The notes below the pieces were generated by a model that saw only the letters and a program-made list of their open reading frames with translations, was not told the DNA's origin and did not search any database. A stretch of DNA of 64,000 nucleotides from Natronosalvus hydrolyticus (lineage in GTDB: Archaea > Halobacteriota > Halobacteria > Halobacteriales > Natrialbaceae): NCBI GenBank assembly GCA_025517525.1, contig JAOPJZ010000003.1, positions 248,001 through 312,000 of the forward strand, in the 5' to 3' direction. Each line of letters begins with the position of its first letter. Within the stretch, counting starts at the first letter, position 1. A program made the translations under genes and the position numbers. Below, piece after piece: positions 35,564 through 43,308 of the stretch.

Positions 35564-35927
35564 CGTGTCACTGGTCGATTTCGTCGACCGCTACTCGACA
35601 GTATGAACCACCTGTGCTTAAACCTTGTCGTATGTTAACTATTGACAATGTGCTTGCAGGGTAGTCGTGTTATACGGTCTGCTGTAACTGTTTACCGGTG
35701 ATTACCCATACCGGGTCGGCAATCACCGGTCAGAGACGACAGTAAACCGTATCAGGGCGCGCTCTCCGCTCGAGGGACTGGTTCATTCGAAAAGCTGATC
35801 CCTCAGAGTGGAACATTCGAGGAGGTGACACGGCATATACTGTCCGTCAGCAGCCGTTTCTGGAGACCAACACGCACGGAATACGCGAACCGATGTTCCT
35901 ATCGAACGTCTTGACGAACCGATCTCC
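35564..35927. other. 364-base intergenic region
   Basis: Contains the promoter region of the gene at 35270-35563 (AT-rich around 35615-35645), one full 81-bp type 1 palindromic element (35672-35752) and a duplicated end of idi (35887-35944). Nothing else is recognised between 35753 and 35886. Confidence 0.6.
35672..35752. repeat. Palindromic element, type 1 (81 bp), reference copy
   Basis: Outer arms ATACGGTCTGCTGT and ACAGTAAACCGTAT; inner perfect arms ACCGGTGATT and AATCACCGGT around a GC-rich centre. Nearly identical to the reverse complement of 47815-47895 (about two differences in 81) and close to 45936-46016. Followed by CAG, so the minus strand reads TGATACGG at the end. Confidence 0.92.
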
Positions 35928-35944
35928 TTATCGAACGTCTCGAC
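35887..35944. repeat. 29-bp tandem duplication at the 3' end of idi
   Basis: Unit A (35887-35915) and unit B (35916-35944) share GAACCGAT and TATCGAACGTCT. Unit B includes the last codons and TAA stop of idi; unit A lies just downstream. It looks like a tandem copy of the gene's end. Confidence 0.75.
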
Positions 35945-36494
35945 GCATGGCGATTTCGAACCACGGACAGAGTCGCAGTTGTCGGTACCACTCGGGATTG
36001 TTGTGTAAGCGTTCGTAGGGTACCCACATCAGGCCGGCGACCTCTGCTTCGTCCGGGTCGAGTGTCGTGTCCTGCAGGGTTAGTTTGAGCACTGCACAGA
36101 CCTCGTGTTCGACGCCAGCGTTCTCGAAGTAGCGTTTGTACTCGAAGCGGTCGGTCAGGCGCAGGTCGTCGTACTGGTCCGGCGAAATTCCCAGTTCTTC
36201 CTCGAGACGTTGTCTGGTCGCGTCCTCCTGACTCTGGCCCTGGACCGGATGGGAAGCAACGGTTCCGTCCCAGTAGGTCCCCCACAGCCGCTTGTCGGGT
36301 GCCCGCTGGGCGAGCAAGATGTTGTCGTCCCCGTCGAACACCAGGGAGGTAAACGCCCGATGGCGGGTCCCTTCGCCAGTGTGTGCCTCGAGGCGGTTGA
36401 TCAGTCCCAGTTCGGTGTCCTCGGCGTCGACGGCGATGACATCCTGACCGGCGTTTTTGTGCGGCAATTCGTCGTCTTCCGCTGTCGCGTTCAT
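35928..36494 (-). CDS. idi: Isopentenyl-diphosphate delta-isomerase, type I (Nudix)
   Basis: A 188-residue Nudix-fold enzyme expected to interconvert IPP and DMAPP for archaeal ether lipids and carotenoids. The Nudix box region reads GQSQEDATRQRLEEELGI, and the metal/active-site context THRAF-like RHRAFTSLVF, DGTVASHP and VEHEVCAV is recognisable. In characterised type I enzymes the catalytic Cys lies in the SVCGHP motif; here it reads TVASHP, so the Cys seems replaced, while the second active-site Glu (EHEVC) is kept. The 3' end is tandemly duplicated downstream. Confidence 0.82.
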   Translation of the reverse strand: MNATAEDDELPHKNAGQDVIAVDAEDTELGLINRLEAHTGEGTRHRAFTSLVFDGDDNILLAQRAPDKRLWGTYWDGTVASHPVQGQSQEDATRQRLEEELGISPDQYDDLRLTDRFEYKRYFENAGVEHEVCAVLKLTLQDTTLDPDEAEVAGLMWVPYERLHNNPEWYRQLRLCPWFEIAMRRDVR

Positions 36495-36605
36495 AGGCCT
36501 ACTGAACGGGTGGTTCCTAAAACCAGTATCGGCTTTCGACGGTCCGGTTTCCTCGAGGGCGTTGTGGCCGTGTTCGCAACGTTCGAGGGCGCGTTCGTCG
36601 CTGGC

Positions 36606-37019
36606 TCACCCGAGTTTTTCGTCGAGAATCAGGCGCGTTTTCGTGCTCACGACCTCCTCTTGCTCGCGCGCCTGCGTGATGAGTTCGTTGACGCCCCGGG
36701 TGTCTGCTGCGTCGACGACCAGCACGATGTCTTGCTCACCCGAGACCTGCCAGACGAAGTCGACTTCCGCCCACTCGGCCATGCGCTCGGCGATGCTAGC
36801 CGTGTCGACGTCGACGGCGACGCCGATCTCGATCATCGCCTTCACGTTGCCCGTGCGCGTGGTAACAGTAAATCGTTCGATGACGTCGTCGTCGTTCATC
36901 CGCTCGACGCGATTGCGGACCGTTCCCTCGCTCGTGCCCACCTCCTCGGCAATCTCCGTGTACGGCGTTCGGGCATCTCGTCGGAGGATGTTCAGGATGT
37001 TTCGGTCGAGATCGTCCAT
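36606..37019 (-). CDS. Lrp/AsnC-family transcriptional regulator
   Basis: A 137-residue regulator with an N-terminal winged helix-turn-helix (MDDLDRNILNILRRDARTPY to VRNRVERM, 1-45) and a C-terminal RAM (AsnC) ligand domain (about 65-135) with VSGEQDIVLVVDA. It probably binds amino acids as a multimer. It is divergent from carA with 102 bases between, so carA is a candidate target; this is inference from position. Confidence 0.92.
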   Translation of the reverse strand: MDDLDRNILNILRRDARTPYTEIAEEVGTSEGTVRNRVERMNDDDVIERFTVTTRTGNVKAMIEIGVAVDVDTASIAERMAEWAEVDFVWQVSGEQDIVLVVDAADTRGVNELITQAREQEEVVSTKTRLILDEKLG

Positions 37020-37121
37020 TGAGATCTACCAATTGGGGTGACACCTACTTGATGATTACGAAATTCGTAACCTCGCTTCGAAGACAACACTTATGTGCCC
37101 ATAGTCAGTACGTATCTCGTA

Positions 37122-38204
37122 ATGAACCCGGCCTACGTTGCGCTGGAAAGCGGTCACGTACTCGAGGGACGTGGACGTGCACCTGGCACCGCACGCGGGG
37201 AACTGGTTTTCACAACAGCTTATACGGGCTACGAGGAGAGCCTGACGGACCCATCCTACGAGGAGCAGGTCCTGACGTTTTCCTACCCGCTAATCGGCAA
37301 CTACGGCGTCCGAGAGGAGCGCTTCGAGTCGGATCGTGTCCACCCACGAGCCGTGCTCGCTCGCGAACTCACCGACGACGTTGCCGCCTGGCTCGAGTCG
37401 GAAGACGTCCCCGCCATCGACCATCTCGACACACGTGACATCGTCACTGACGTGCGCGAAGGCGGCGCGATGAAATGTGGCATCGCCGTCGGCAAACACG
37501 CCACGCCCGACGACGCCGTCGCTGAACTCGAGCGCTGTCAGGCGATGAGCGACCATACGGAGATCGGCGAGCAGGTCAGCGTGGCCGAACACGCCGTCCA
37601 CGGGGAAGATAACGACGGCGAGACCGTCGCGCTGATCGACTGTGGGGTCAAAGGTTCGATCATCGACTCCCTGGTCGCCCGCAATGCGACCGTTCACGTG
37701 TTCCCACACGACGCGAGTGCAGCCGACGTCGACGCCGTCGACCCCGACGTGCTGTTCGTCTCGAACGGACCCGGCGACCCGAAAAACTACCCACAGGCTG
37801 CGTCGCTCGTCGAAACCTTTGTCGAGGATACGCCCGTCGCTGGCATCTGTCTCGGCCAGCAGATCGTCGCCCGCGCGCTGGGTGGCACCACCGAGAAGAT
37901 GACCTTCGGTCACCGCGGCGTCAACCAGCCAGTGCTCGACGTCGAAAGCGGACAGGTCGTGATGACGACCCAGAACCACGGCTACACGGTCGCCGACCCC
38001 GGCTCACACCTCGAGGTCTCCCAGATCAACGTCAACGACGACACGCCGGAAGGCCTCGACGGCATCGAACATGACGTCATCACCCGCCAGTACCACCCCG
38101 AAGCGAACCCTGGCCCAGAGGACACACTTGGCTTCTTCGACGACGTCCTCGCGATGGCCACCCAGTCGCGGAACTCCCCTCGAGCGATTCCTGCTGACGA
38201 CTGA
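37122..38204 (+). CDS. carA: Carbamoyl-phosphate synthase small subunit
   Basis: A 360-residue glutaminase subunit supplying ammonia for carbamoyl phosphate (arginine and pyrimidine synthesis). The N-terminal CarA domain (1-130) precedes a class I amidotransferase domain with nucleophile C243 (GICLGQQ) and His/Glu in QYHPEANPGP. The ATG at 37122 is preferred over an in-frame start at 37095 because a TATA-like CTTATGTG at about 37090-37097 lies 27 bases before it. carB is not adjacent, which is unusual. Confidence 0.94.
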   Translation: MNPAYVALESGHVLEGRGRAPGTARGELVFTTAYTGYEESLTDPSYEEQVLTFSYPLIGNYGVREERFESDRVHPRAVLARELTDDVAAWLESEDVPAIDHLDTRDIVTDVREGGAMKCGIAVGKHATPDDAVAELERCQAMSDHTEIGEQVSVAEHAVHGEDNDGETVALIDCGVKGSIIDSLVARNATVHVFPHDASAADVDAVDPDVLFVSNGPGDPKNYPQAASLVETFVEDTPVAGICLGQQIVARALGGTTEKMTFGHRGVNQPVLDVESGQVVMTTQNHGYTVADPGSHLEVSQINVNDDTPEGLDGIEHDVITRQYHPEANPGPEDTLGFFDDVLAMATQSRNSPRAIPADD

Positions 38205-38322
38205 TCGTCACAAGCCACTGTAACCGCTTTTCGATTTTCGTAACCGGCTTCGAGTGAGTACGTTCCCTCGCTGAGCGACGACGACCGGAGAGGCTTTGAA
38301 CTCGCCGCCGTCTAGTGCATAT

Positions 38323-38781
38323 ATGATCGAGGAGGCAGCAACGACACTCGAGGAGATCGGTTTCGATCCCGACGAGAGCATCCTCACCCACCGACAGGCG
38401 CAGGTACTCGCCTTGCGTGAACGTGGCCACTCGCAGGCGGCTATCGCCGAGGCACTGGGGACCTCTCGAGCCAACGTCTCGTCCGTCGAGGGCAGCGCTC
38501 GCGACAACCTCGAGCGGGCGAAGGAGACGGTGGCGTTCGCCGAAGCGCTGCGCGCGCCGGTTCGGGTTCGTGTTGAGACGGGAACGGACCTGTACGACGT
38601 TCCGGATCTGGTGTACGAAGCCTGTGACGAGGCTGGCGTCAAAGTCGAACACACCGCACCGGACCTGATGAAGGTAATTTCCGACCGGGCGGGCGGTGCC
38701 ATCACTGGTCGACGGGTCGCCGAGTCACTCATCGTCGGTGTCACTTCCAACGGGACGGTGCGGGTCCGGTCTTCGGAGTAG
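38323..38781 (+). CDS. Tfx-family DNA-binding protein
   Basis: A 152-residue archaeal regulator with an N-terminal helix-turn-helix (LTHRQAQVLALRERGHSQAA to GTSRANVSSVE, about 30-65) and a C-terminal domain of the Tfx family (about 80-150). Tfx was described as an activator of the molybdenum formylmethanofuran dehydrogenase operon in a methanogen. Haloarchaeal relatives have unknown targets. The ATG at 38323 puts a TATA-like CTTTGA about 27 bases upstream. Confidence 0.88.
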   Translation: MIEEAATTLEEIGFDPDESILTHRQAQVLALRERGHSQAAIAEALGTSRANVSSVEGSARDNLERAKETVAFAEALRAPVRVRVETGTDLYDVPDLVYEACDEAGVKVEHTAPDLMKVISDRAGGAITGRRVAESLIVGVTSNGTVRVRSSE

Positions 38782-38953
38782 TCGCAAGCGGACCGGACCG
38801 CGAGTTTCGTGTTCGACCCCTCGAGTGCTCAGCATCGTTCAAACTCGGTAAACAACGGAACCGCCACCAAAGCCTCGCGTTCGTTATCCCCAACGAAGTT
38901 TCGCGTTCGCCGTAACCGCCGAAGATTTGAGCCTCGCGGTCTTCCGCACACGC

Positions 38954-39745
38954 ATGGACCTCGATATTGCGGGCAACACGGCACTGGTCACGGCTTCCTC
39001 GAGCGGCCTCGGTCTCGCGAGTGCGACCGTCCTCGCCCGACAGGGAGCGAACGTCGCCATCTGCGGGCGCGACGAGGAACGACTCGAGGCGGCGCGCGAA
39101 CACGTCCTCGATGCGGCACCGGAGGACGTGGAGGTGCTCGCCAAGCGGACGGATCTGACCGACCCGGACGAGGTATCGGACCTCGTCGAAACGACCGTCG
39201 AGGCCTTCGGCGGTATCGACCATCTCGTCACCTCTGCGGGCGGCCCGCCGAGTACGAACTTCCTCGAGACGACCGAACGCCAGTGGTACCAGGCCTACGA
39301 CCTGCTGGTGATGAGCGTCGTCTGGACGGTCGAGGAGGCCCACCCGTACCTGCACGAGTCCGACGAGGGATCGATCGTCTGTATCACCTCCCGAACGGTC
39401 AAAGAGGTCGCAGACGGGCTCTTGCTCTCGAACGCCGTTAGACGCGGCGTAATCGGCCTCGTCAAAACGATCTCGCGGGAGTTCGCCCCCGAAATTCGAG
39501 CCAACGCGGTCTTGCCCGGCACCATCGAGACGCCCCGTATCGAGGAACTGGTCGAAGCCCGAATCGAGAACGGGACGTACGAAAGCTACGAGGACGGTCT
39601 CGAGCAACTGGCGAGTGACATTCCGATGGACCGAATCGGCGAGCCCGAAGAACTCGGCGAGGTCGTTGCCTATCTTTCCAGTCCCCACGCGAGTTTCGTC
39701 AATGGCGTCGAGTTGCCGATCGACGGCGGGTTAATGCGGAGCTAA
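38954..39745 (+). CDS. SDR-family oxidoreductase lacking the usual Tyr-Lys pair
   Basis: A 263-residue short-chain dehydrogenase/reductase fold. Cofactor loop ALVTASSSGLGLAS (10-23), DLTD at about 72-75, and LVTSAGGPP instead of NNAG. The place of the catalytic YxxxK is occupied by LLLSNAVRRGV, with neither Tyr nor Lys, as in the known 3-oxoacyl-ACP-reductase-like subgroup without the catalytic tetrad. It may bind NAD(P) for another chemistry. The ATG at 38954 is the natural start (MDLDIAGNTALV). Confidence 0.88.
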   Translation: MDLDIAGNTALVTASSSGLGLASATVLARQGANVAICGRDEERLEAAREHVLDAAPEDVEVLAKRTDLTDPDEVSDLVETTVEAFGGIDHLVTSAGGPPSTNFLETTERQWYQAYDLLVMSVVWTVEEAHPYLHESDEGSIVCITSRTVKEVADGLLLSNAVRRGVIGLVKTISREFAPEIRANAVLPGTIETPRIEELVEARIENGTYESYEDGLEQLASDIPMDRIGEPEELGEVVAYLSSPHASFVNGVELPIDGGLMRS

Positions 39746-39823
39746 TCGCCCTTCTCGGCTGTTCGTCTCTGGCCCACAGCCACGAAACTCTCGTGAGACT
39801 GCAGCCCATACTGTTTCTCACTG

Positions 39824-40825
39824 ATGAGGCACGATACGACCGGAAGACGACAGTTTTTACTGGCGACCGGCGCGGCAACCGCCACCACGGTCGCCGGCTG
39901 TCTCGGTTCGGTCGGTCTCGAGGAACCCGACCACTACTCGACCCCGGCGGCCGCCGCCTACGAGGCGGTCGTCGACAGCCAGTGGCTCGAGGACAATCTC
40001 GAGGCGGTCAAACTGCTCGACATCAGGGACGAGGAGGATTTTCTTACGGGCCACATCGAGGGGGCCCATCGCTTGCCCGATACGGAGTTGATGCGCGATC
40101 ATTACGCTGAAACCGACGAGGGCTACGAGGCCTCGCCGGAGGTTATCGCCGATATCGCGGCGGAAGCCGGCATCGAACGCGGTGACGACGTGGTCGTATA
40201 CGGTGAAGGGTCGAATCTCTGGGAAACGTACGCAATATACACGCTGCGGGCCATCGGTCACGAAGGTACCGTGGCGCTGCTCGATGGGGGCTACACGGTC
40301 TGGGAAGCGGCGGACGCCCCCATCGAAACCGACGAAGTAGCAGCCGTGGACGGCCATTACGAGCCCGAGTTGAATATGGACGTCATCGCGACGCGAGCAC
40401 ACGTCGCCGATCGGGTCCACGAAGATGGGGCGGACGCCCAGCTCGTCGACAACCGCACCCCCGAAGAGTACTGGGGACTGGATGAGAGCGACCGTGTCTC
40501 GCGACACGGTCACATCACCGGCGCGATCAACGTCAACTTCCCGCAAAACCTCGTCGACGGCGGGGCTCGACTGCGGTCGCCCGAGGACCTCGAACAACTG
40601 TGGCTGGAAGACGCCGGACTCGATCCGGACCAGGAGACGATTACCTACTGTACGACCGCCGTGAGAGGGTCTGTCGGCTGGTTCATCCTCGGCTTGCTCG
40701 GCTGGGATGATCTGCGAAACTACGAGGGAAGCTGGCACGACTGGGGCACGCTCTCGAGTGCGGACGGCTACCACTACACCAGCGGGGAGGGAAGCGGGAC
40801 CATCATCGACACGTTTGCAGAGTGA
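39824..40825 (+). CDS. Tat-exported lipoprotein with tandem rhodanese domains
   Basis: A 333-residue sulfurtransferase-like protein. The Tat signal GRRQFLLATGAATATTVAGC has its lipobox Cys at residue 26, so it should be exported folded and lipid-anchored outside the cell. Two rhodanese domains follow. The first (about 45-165) has no active-site Cys (VVVYGEGSNLW). The second (about 180-310) has C276 in TYCTTAVRGS. This matches thiosulfate/3-mercaptopyruvate sulfurtransferases with an inactive first half. Physiological donor unknown. Confidence 0.9.
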   Translation: MRHDTTGRRQFLLATGAATATTVAGCLGSVGLEEPDHYSTPAAAAYEAVVDSQWLEDNLEAVKLLDIRDEEDFLTGHIEGAHRLPDTELMRDHYAETDEGYEASPEVIADIAAEAGIERGDDVVVYGEGSNLWETYAIYTLRAIGHEGTVALLDGGYTVWEAADAPIETDEVAAVDGHYEPELNMDVIATRAHVADRVHEDGADAQLVDNRTPEEYWGLDESDRVSRHGHITGAINVNFPQNLVDGGARLRSPEDLEQLWLEDAGLDPDQETITYCTTAVRGSVGWFILGLLGWDDLRNYEGSWHDWGTLSSADGYHYTSGEGSGTIIDTFAE

Positions 40826-40846
40826 ACCGGTACGCCAGACCGTCTC

Positions 40847-40925
40847 ATAGAGATTGTTATAACTGTCTGCCAGTCAGCGACGAACCGGGGTGGTCGCTGA
40901 CCAGTGAGACCCCACCGAACCGTAT
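40847..40925. repeat. Palindromic element, type 2 (79 bp)
   Basis: Left ATAGAGATTGTTATAAC, inner arms AGTCAGCGACGA and TGGTCGCTGACC, right end CACCGAACCGTAT followed by CA. It shares inner arms with 62356-62432, while its right end resembles the type 1 terminus, so it looks like a hybrid. Located between the rhodanese gene and a membrane protein gene. Confidence 0.75.
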
Positions 40926-41007
40926 CACAACAGCTACCCGAGCGCCATCGGGTCAAGCGACACCTGCGGGCGAGCAATTTTACCGACCCACGTCCTATGT
41001 GCCTGCA

Positions 41008-41556
41008 ATGAAGCGCGCACCGGGGCGTGACACCCGTCCGGCGTACTCGGATGAGCGACGGACCTGGTACGGGTACGGCACGCTCACTCGAGCGAAGAAA
41101 TCGCCGTGGCGTCGGTTTCTCCACGATACGAGCACCGTCTTCGCGGATATCTCCATCTTCGGGCTACCGGCGTTGTTGCTCGCGCTGTTTTTCCCGGACG
41201 CGAGCCCCTACGGCGTCGGGGCGACGGCGCTGACCCTCTGGATAACGATGACTGCCGTCGCGGCGGTCATCCGTGGTGGCTGGATCGTCCCGCTCGGCAC
41301 CGAGGTCCGGGGTTGGGTGTCGATATCGTTTTGGCTGATCGTTCTTCGAATCCTGTACTACAATCTGGTCATCACCGTCGTCGTTTTTAGCGCGCCGGCG
41401 CTGGCTCGAGCGGTCGGTATTCCGGCCCTGTCGCTTCTCCTCGCCGTTCTGGCCGGGGCTCTCGCCACGTACGCGTTTCCACACCTCGGCGAGCGTGTCT
41501 ACACCAAGTTCGATACGACGCGCACCCACGACGACGAGTGGTTGCCGGACAGTTGA
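41008..41556 (+). CDS. Haloarchaeal membrane protein
   Basis: A 182-residue protein: a basic N-terminus (MKRAPGRDTRPAYSDERRTW), then four to five membrane segments (about 45-65, 70-92, 110-130 and 135-155) and a charged C-terminal tail (FDTTRTHDDEWLPDS). The ATG at 41008 is supported by a TATA-like ATTTTACC at about 40977-40984; the upstream open frame to 40822 runs through a palindromic repeat. The stop TGA is fused to the left end of another palindromic element. Function unknown. Confidence 0.78.
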   Translation: MKRAPGRDTRPAYSDERRTWYGYGTLTRAKKSPWRRFLHDTSTVFADISIFGLPALLLALFFPDASPYGVGATALTLWITMTAVAAVIRGGWIVPLGTEVRGWVSISFWLIVLRILYYNLVITVVVFSAPALARAVGIPALSLLLAVLAGALATYAFPHLGERVYTKFDTTRTHDDEWLPDS

Positions 41557-41634
41557 TATGGGCACTGGTGTTCCGTACCGGTGATTGCCCAACCAGGTAT
41601 GAAATCACCGGTACATAATTGCAGGAGACCGTCT
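41556..41634. repeat. Palindromic element, type 1-like (79 bp, diverged)
   Basis: Perfect inner arms GTACCGGTGATT (41575-41586) and AATCACCGGTAC (41603-41614). The outer ends (ATATGGGCACTGG and GGAGACCGTCT) are diverged. Its first base is the last base of the TGA stop of the preceding membrane protein gene. Confidence 0.82.
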
Positions 41635-41674
41635 GCCTCGCCGCCTTCTCGCCTTCGCTGATCGACCACCTCTC

Positions 41675-42826
41675 CTATTCACCGGTCTGTTCAGTAGTGT
41701 CTGGTCCGCCAACGAGGTCACGAACGGTGTGGGCTTTCTCCCGCGGAACCACCAGTACGCGGTCATCGACGGCCACGACGACGAGGTCGTCGACACCCAC
41801 CAACGAGACGTGTTTCCCCGGTGCGGCGACCACGTTGTCTGTTGCCTCCCGGGCCGTCAGCGTCGTCCCCTCGAGTGTCGCGTTTCCGTCGCCCGTCTGC
41901 AGTGACTCGAGGCGGCCCAGTGCGTCCCACGTCCCGAGGTCGGCCCAGCCGACCGAAAGGGGAACGACGGCGATGTCGTCCGCTCGCTCGAGAACTCCTT
42001 CGTCGATGCTGATCGGGTCAACTCTCGCGAACGCCTCGGCGGGGTCCACGCCGGCCTCGAGTGCCTCGACCAGCGGGGCGAGCGGTGAGTCGCGTGCGGC
42101 CTCGAGCAGCGCCTCGGGTGTCCACGCGAAGACGCCGGCGTTCCAGTAGGCCCCGTCCTCGAGCAACGAGCGGGCGACCTCGCGGTTCGGTTTCTCGCGG
42201 AAGCGACGGACGGCCGTGTACTCCGTTCCACCACCCGGCGCTGCGTGAGTATCGTCGCTGTCGGGGACGATGTAGCCGAATTCGGTTGCCGCTCGCGTGG
42301 GTTCGACACCCAGCGTGACGAGTCCCTCGGTGTCGGCGGCGACGGTGGCCGCTCGCTCGAGCGTCCGGGCGAACGCCGACTCGTCCTCGATGTGGTGGTC
42401 GCTAGGGAGGGTGACGATTACGGGTGGGTCGCCGGTCCGATTTTCCGACTCGTCCCCATCGACTGCTTCATCCGCCGCCCTGCACTCGTGACACTTACCC
42501 TCCCATCTCTCGTGAAACTGCCAGGCTGCGTACACCAGTGCCGGCCCGGTTCCGCTCGCGTCGGGTTCGACCAGCACTCGAGCGTCGGTGTCCCTGACGT
42601 GCTCGCGGATCGGCTCTTCGAGCGCGCCGTTGGTCAGCACCCAGGTTTCCGTGCTGATTCGGTCGGCACGCTCGAGGGTGCGTTCGAGCAACGACCGGTC
42701 GCCCCCTATCTCGAGAAACTGCTTCGGTCGATTGGGGCGGCTGAGGGGGTACAGTCGCGTTCCGGTTCCTCCGGCCAGCACACAGGCGAGTATCGGCCGC
42801 GTCCTCGAGTCCGACACGACACTCAC
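41675..42826 (-). CDS. manC: Mannose-1-phosphate guanylyltransferase
   Basis: A 383-residue nucleotidyltransferase making GDP-mannose for glycan synthesis. The signature LAGGTGTRLYPLSRPNRPKQ is at residues 18-37, and the FREKPNREVA and WNAGVFAW motifs are present. An insertion with Cys pairs (KCHECRAADEAVDGDESE, about 110-128) between the first and second motifs is unusual. Its ATG overlaps the stop of the upstream small gene (ATGA). No other glycosylation genes are adjacent. Confidence 0.9.
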   Translation of the reverse strand: MSVVSDSRTRPILACVLAGGTGTRLYPLSRPNRPKQFLEIGGDRSLLERTLERADRISTETWVLTNGALEEPIREHVRDTDARVLVEPDASGTGPALVYAAWQFHERWEGKCHECRAADEAVDGDESENRTGDPPVIVTLPSDHHIEDESAFARTLERAATVAADTEGLVTLGVEPTRAATEFGYIVPDSDDTHAAPGGGTEYTAVRRFREKPNREVARSLLEDGAYWNAGVFAWTPEALLEAARDSPLAPLVEALEAGVDPAEAFARVDPISIDEGVLERADDIAVVPLSVGWADLGTWDALGRLESLQTGDGNATLEGTTLTAREATDNVVAAPGKHVSLVGVDDLVVVAVDDRVLVVPREKAHTVRDLVGGPDTTEQTGE

Positions 42827-43134
42827 CAGGTTTCGATTCGGCCGTCGTAGATGTCTTCGACACAGCCCTCACAGTCGGGGTGGTCGGCCTCGTAACACGC
42901 TGGCCGATACTCACCGTCGAGTTTCGCGGCGCGTTTTTCGGCAAAGCGTCGGCAGACGATTTTCGCCCGGTCTGCCTCGTCCGTGGGGAGGCTCTTGGCG
43001 TTTCGAGCCATCCGATAGGCTTGCCGGGCCTCCTCGAGTTGGCCGTCCGCCGACCGGCGAACGGACTCGTACTGCGTGCCTGCCTCCCTGACTTTCGAGC
43101 GGATAAAGCGCTCGAGTCGACGCCGATCTGCCAT
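42823..43134 (-). CDS. Small basic Cys-containing haloarchaeal protein
   Basis: A 103-residue basic protein. N-terminal helical region (MADRRRLERFIRSKVREAG); C-terminal CYEADHPDCEGCVEDI with three cysteines after an earlier Cys (VCRRFAEKRAAK), suggesting metal binding. I recall a family like this as DUF7091, unverified. Its TGA overlaps the manC ATG. The start at 43134 avoids a longer frame that runs through the divergent rpa promoter; a TATA-like CTATTTG on this strand lies about 27 bases upstream. Confidence 0.75.
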   Translation of the reverse strand: MADRRRLERFIRSKVREAGTQYESVRRSADGQLEEARQAYRMARNAKSLPTDEADRAKIVCRRFAEKRAAKLDGEYRPACYEADHPDCEGCVEDIYDGRIETW

Positions 43135-43271
43135 TCTCGATGGGTGTTCGTCCCCCGGACACAAATAGTGTTGGAGTAACTCGGGGATGTGTTGGAGTCG
43201 TGTGGGAATGGGCGAGAACCACTTTCGCCCCGGTGGCGGCAGTTTAAATACTATTGGGCGCGAACACCGGT

Positions 43272-43304
43272 ATGCCTCCCATGGATACACAAGAGGAGGC
43301 GTGA
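43272..43304 (+). promoter_or_regulatory. 10-codon mini-ORF and Shine-Dalgarno before rpa
   Basis: A TATA-like TTTAAATAC at 43241-43249 predicts a transcript start near 43268-43272, exactly where a short ORF begins (MPPMDTQEEA, TGA at 43302-43304). The sequence GAGGAGGCG near 43293-43301 inside it can serve as ribosome binding site for the rpa ATG at 43309. So rpa has a leader of about 40 bases, unlike most genes here, and its translation may be coupled to the mini-ORF. Confidence 0.5.
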
Positions 43305-43308
43305 TACG

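Noticed and set aside
37122..38204. Search for carB next to carA
   Set aside because: The following genes are a Tfx-like regulator and an SDR; no large-subunit sequence is present in the window.
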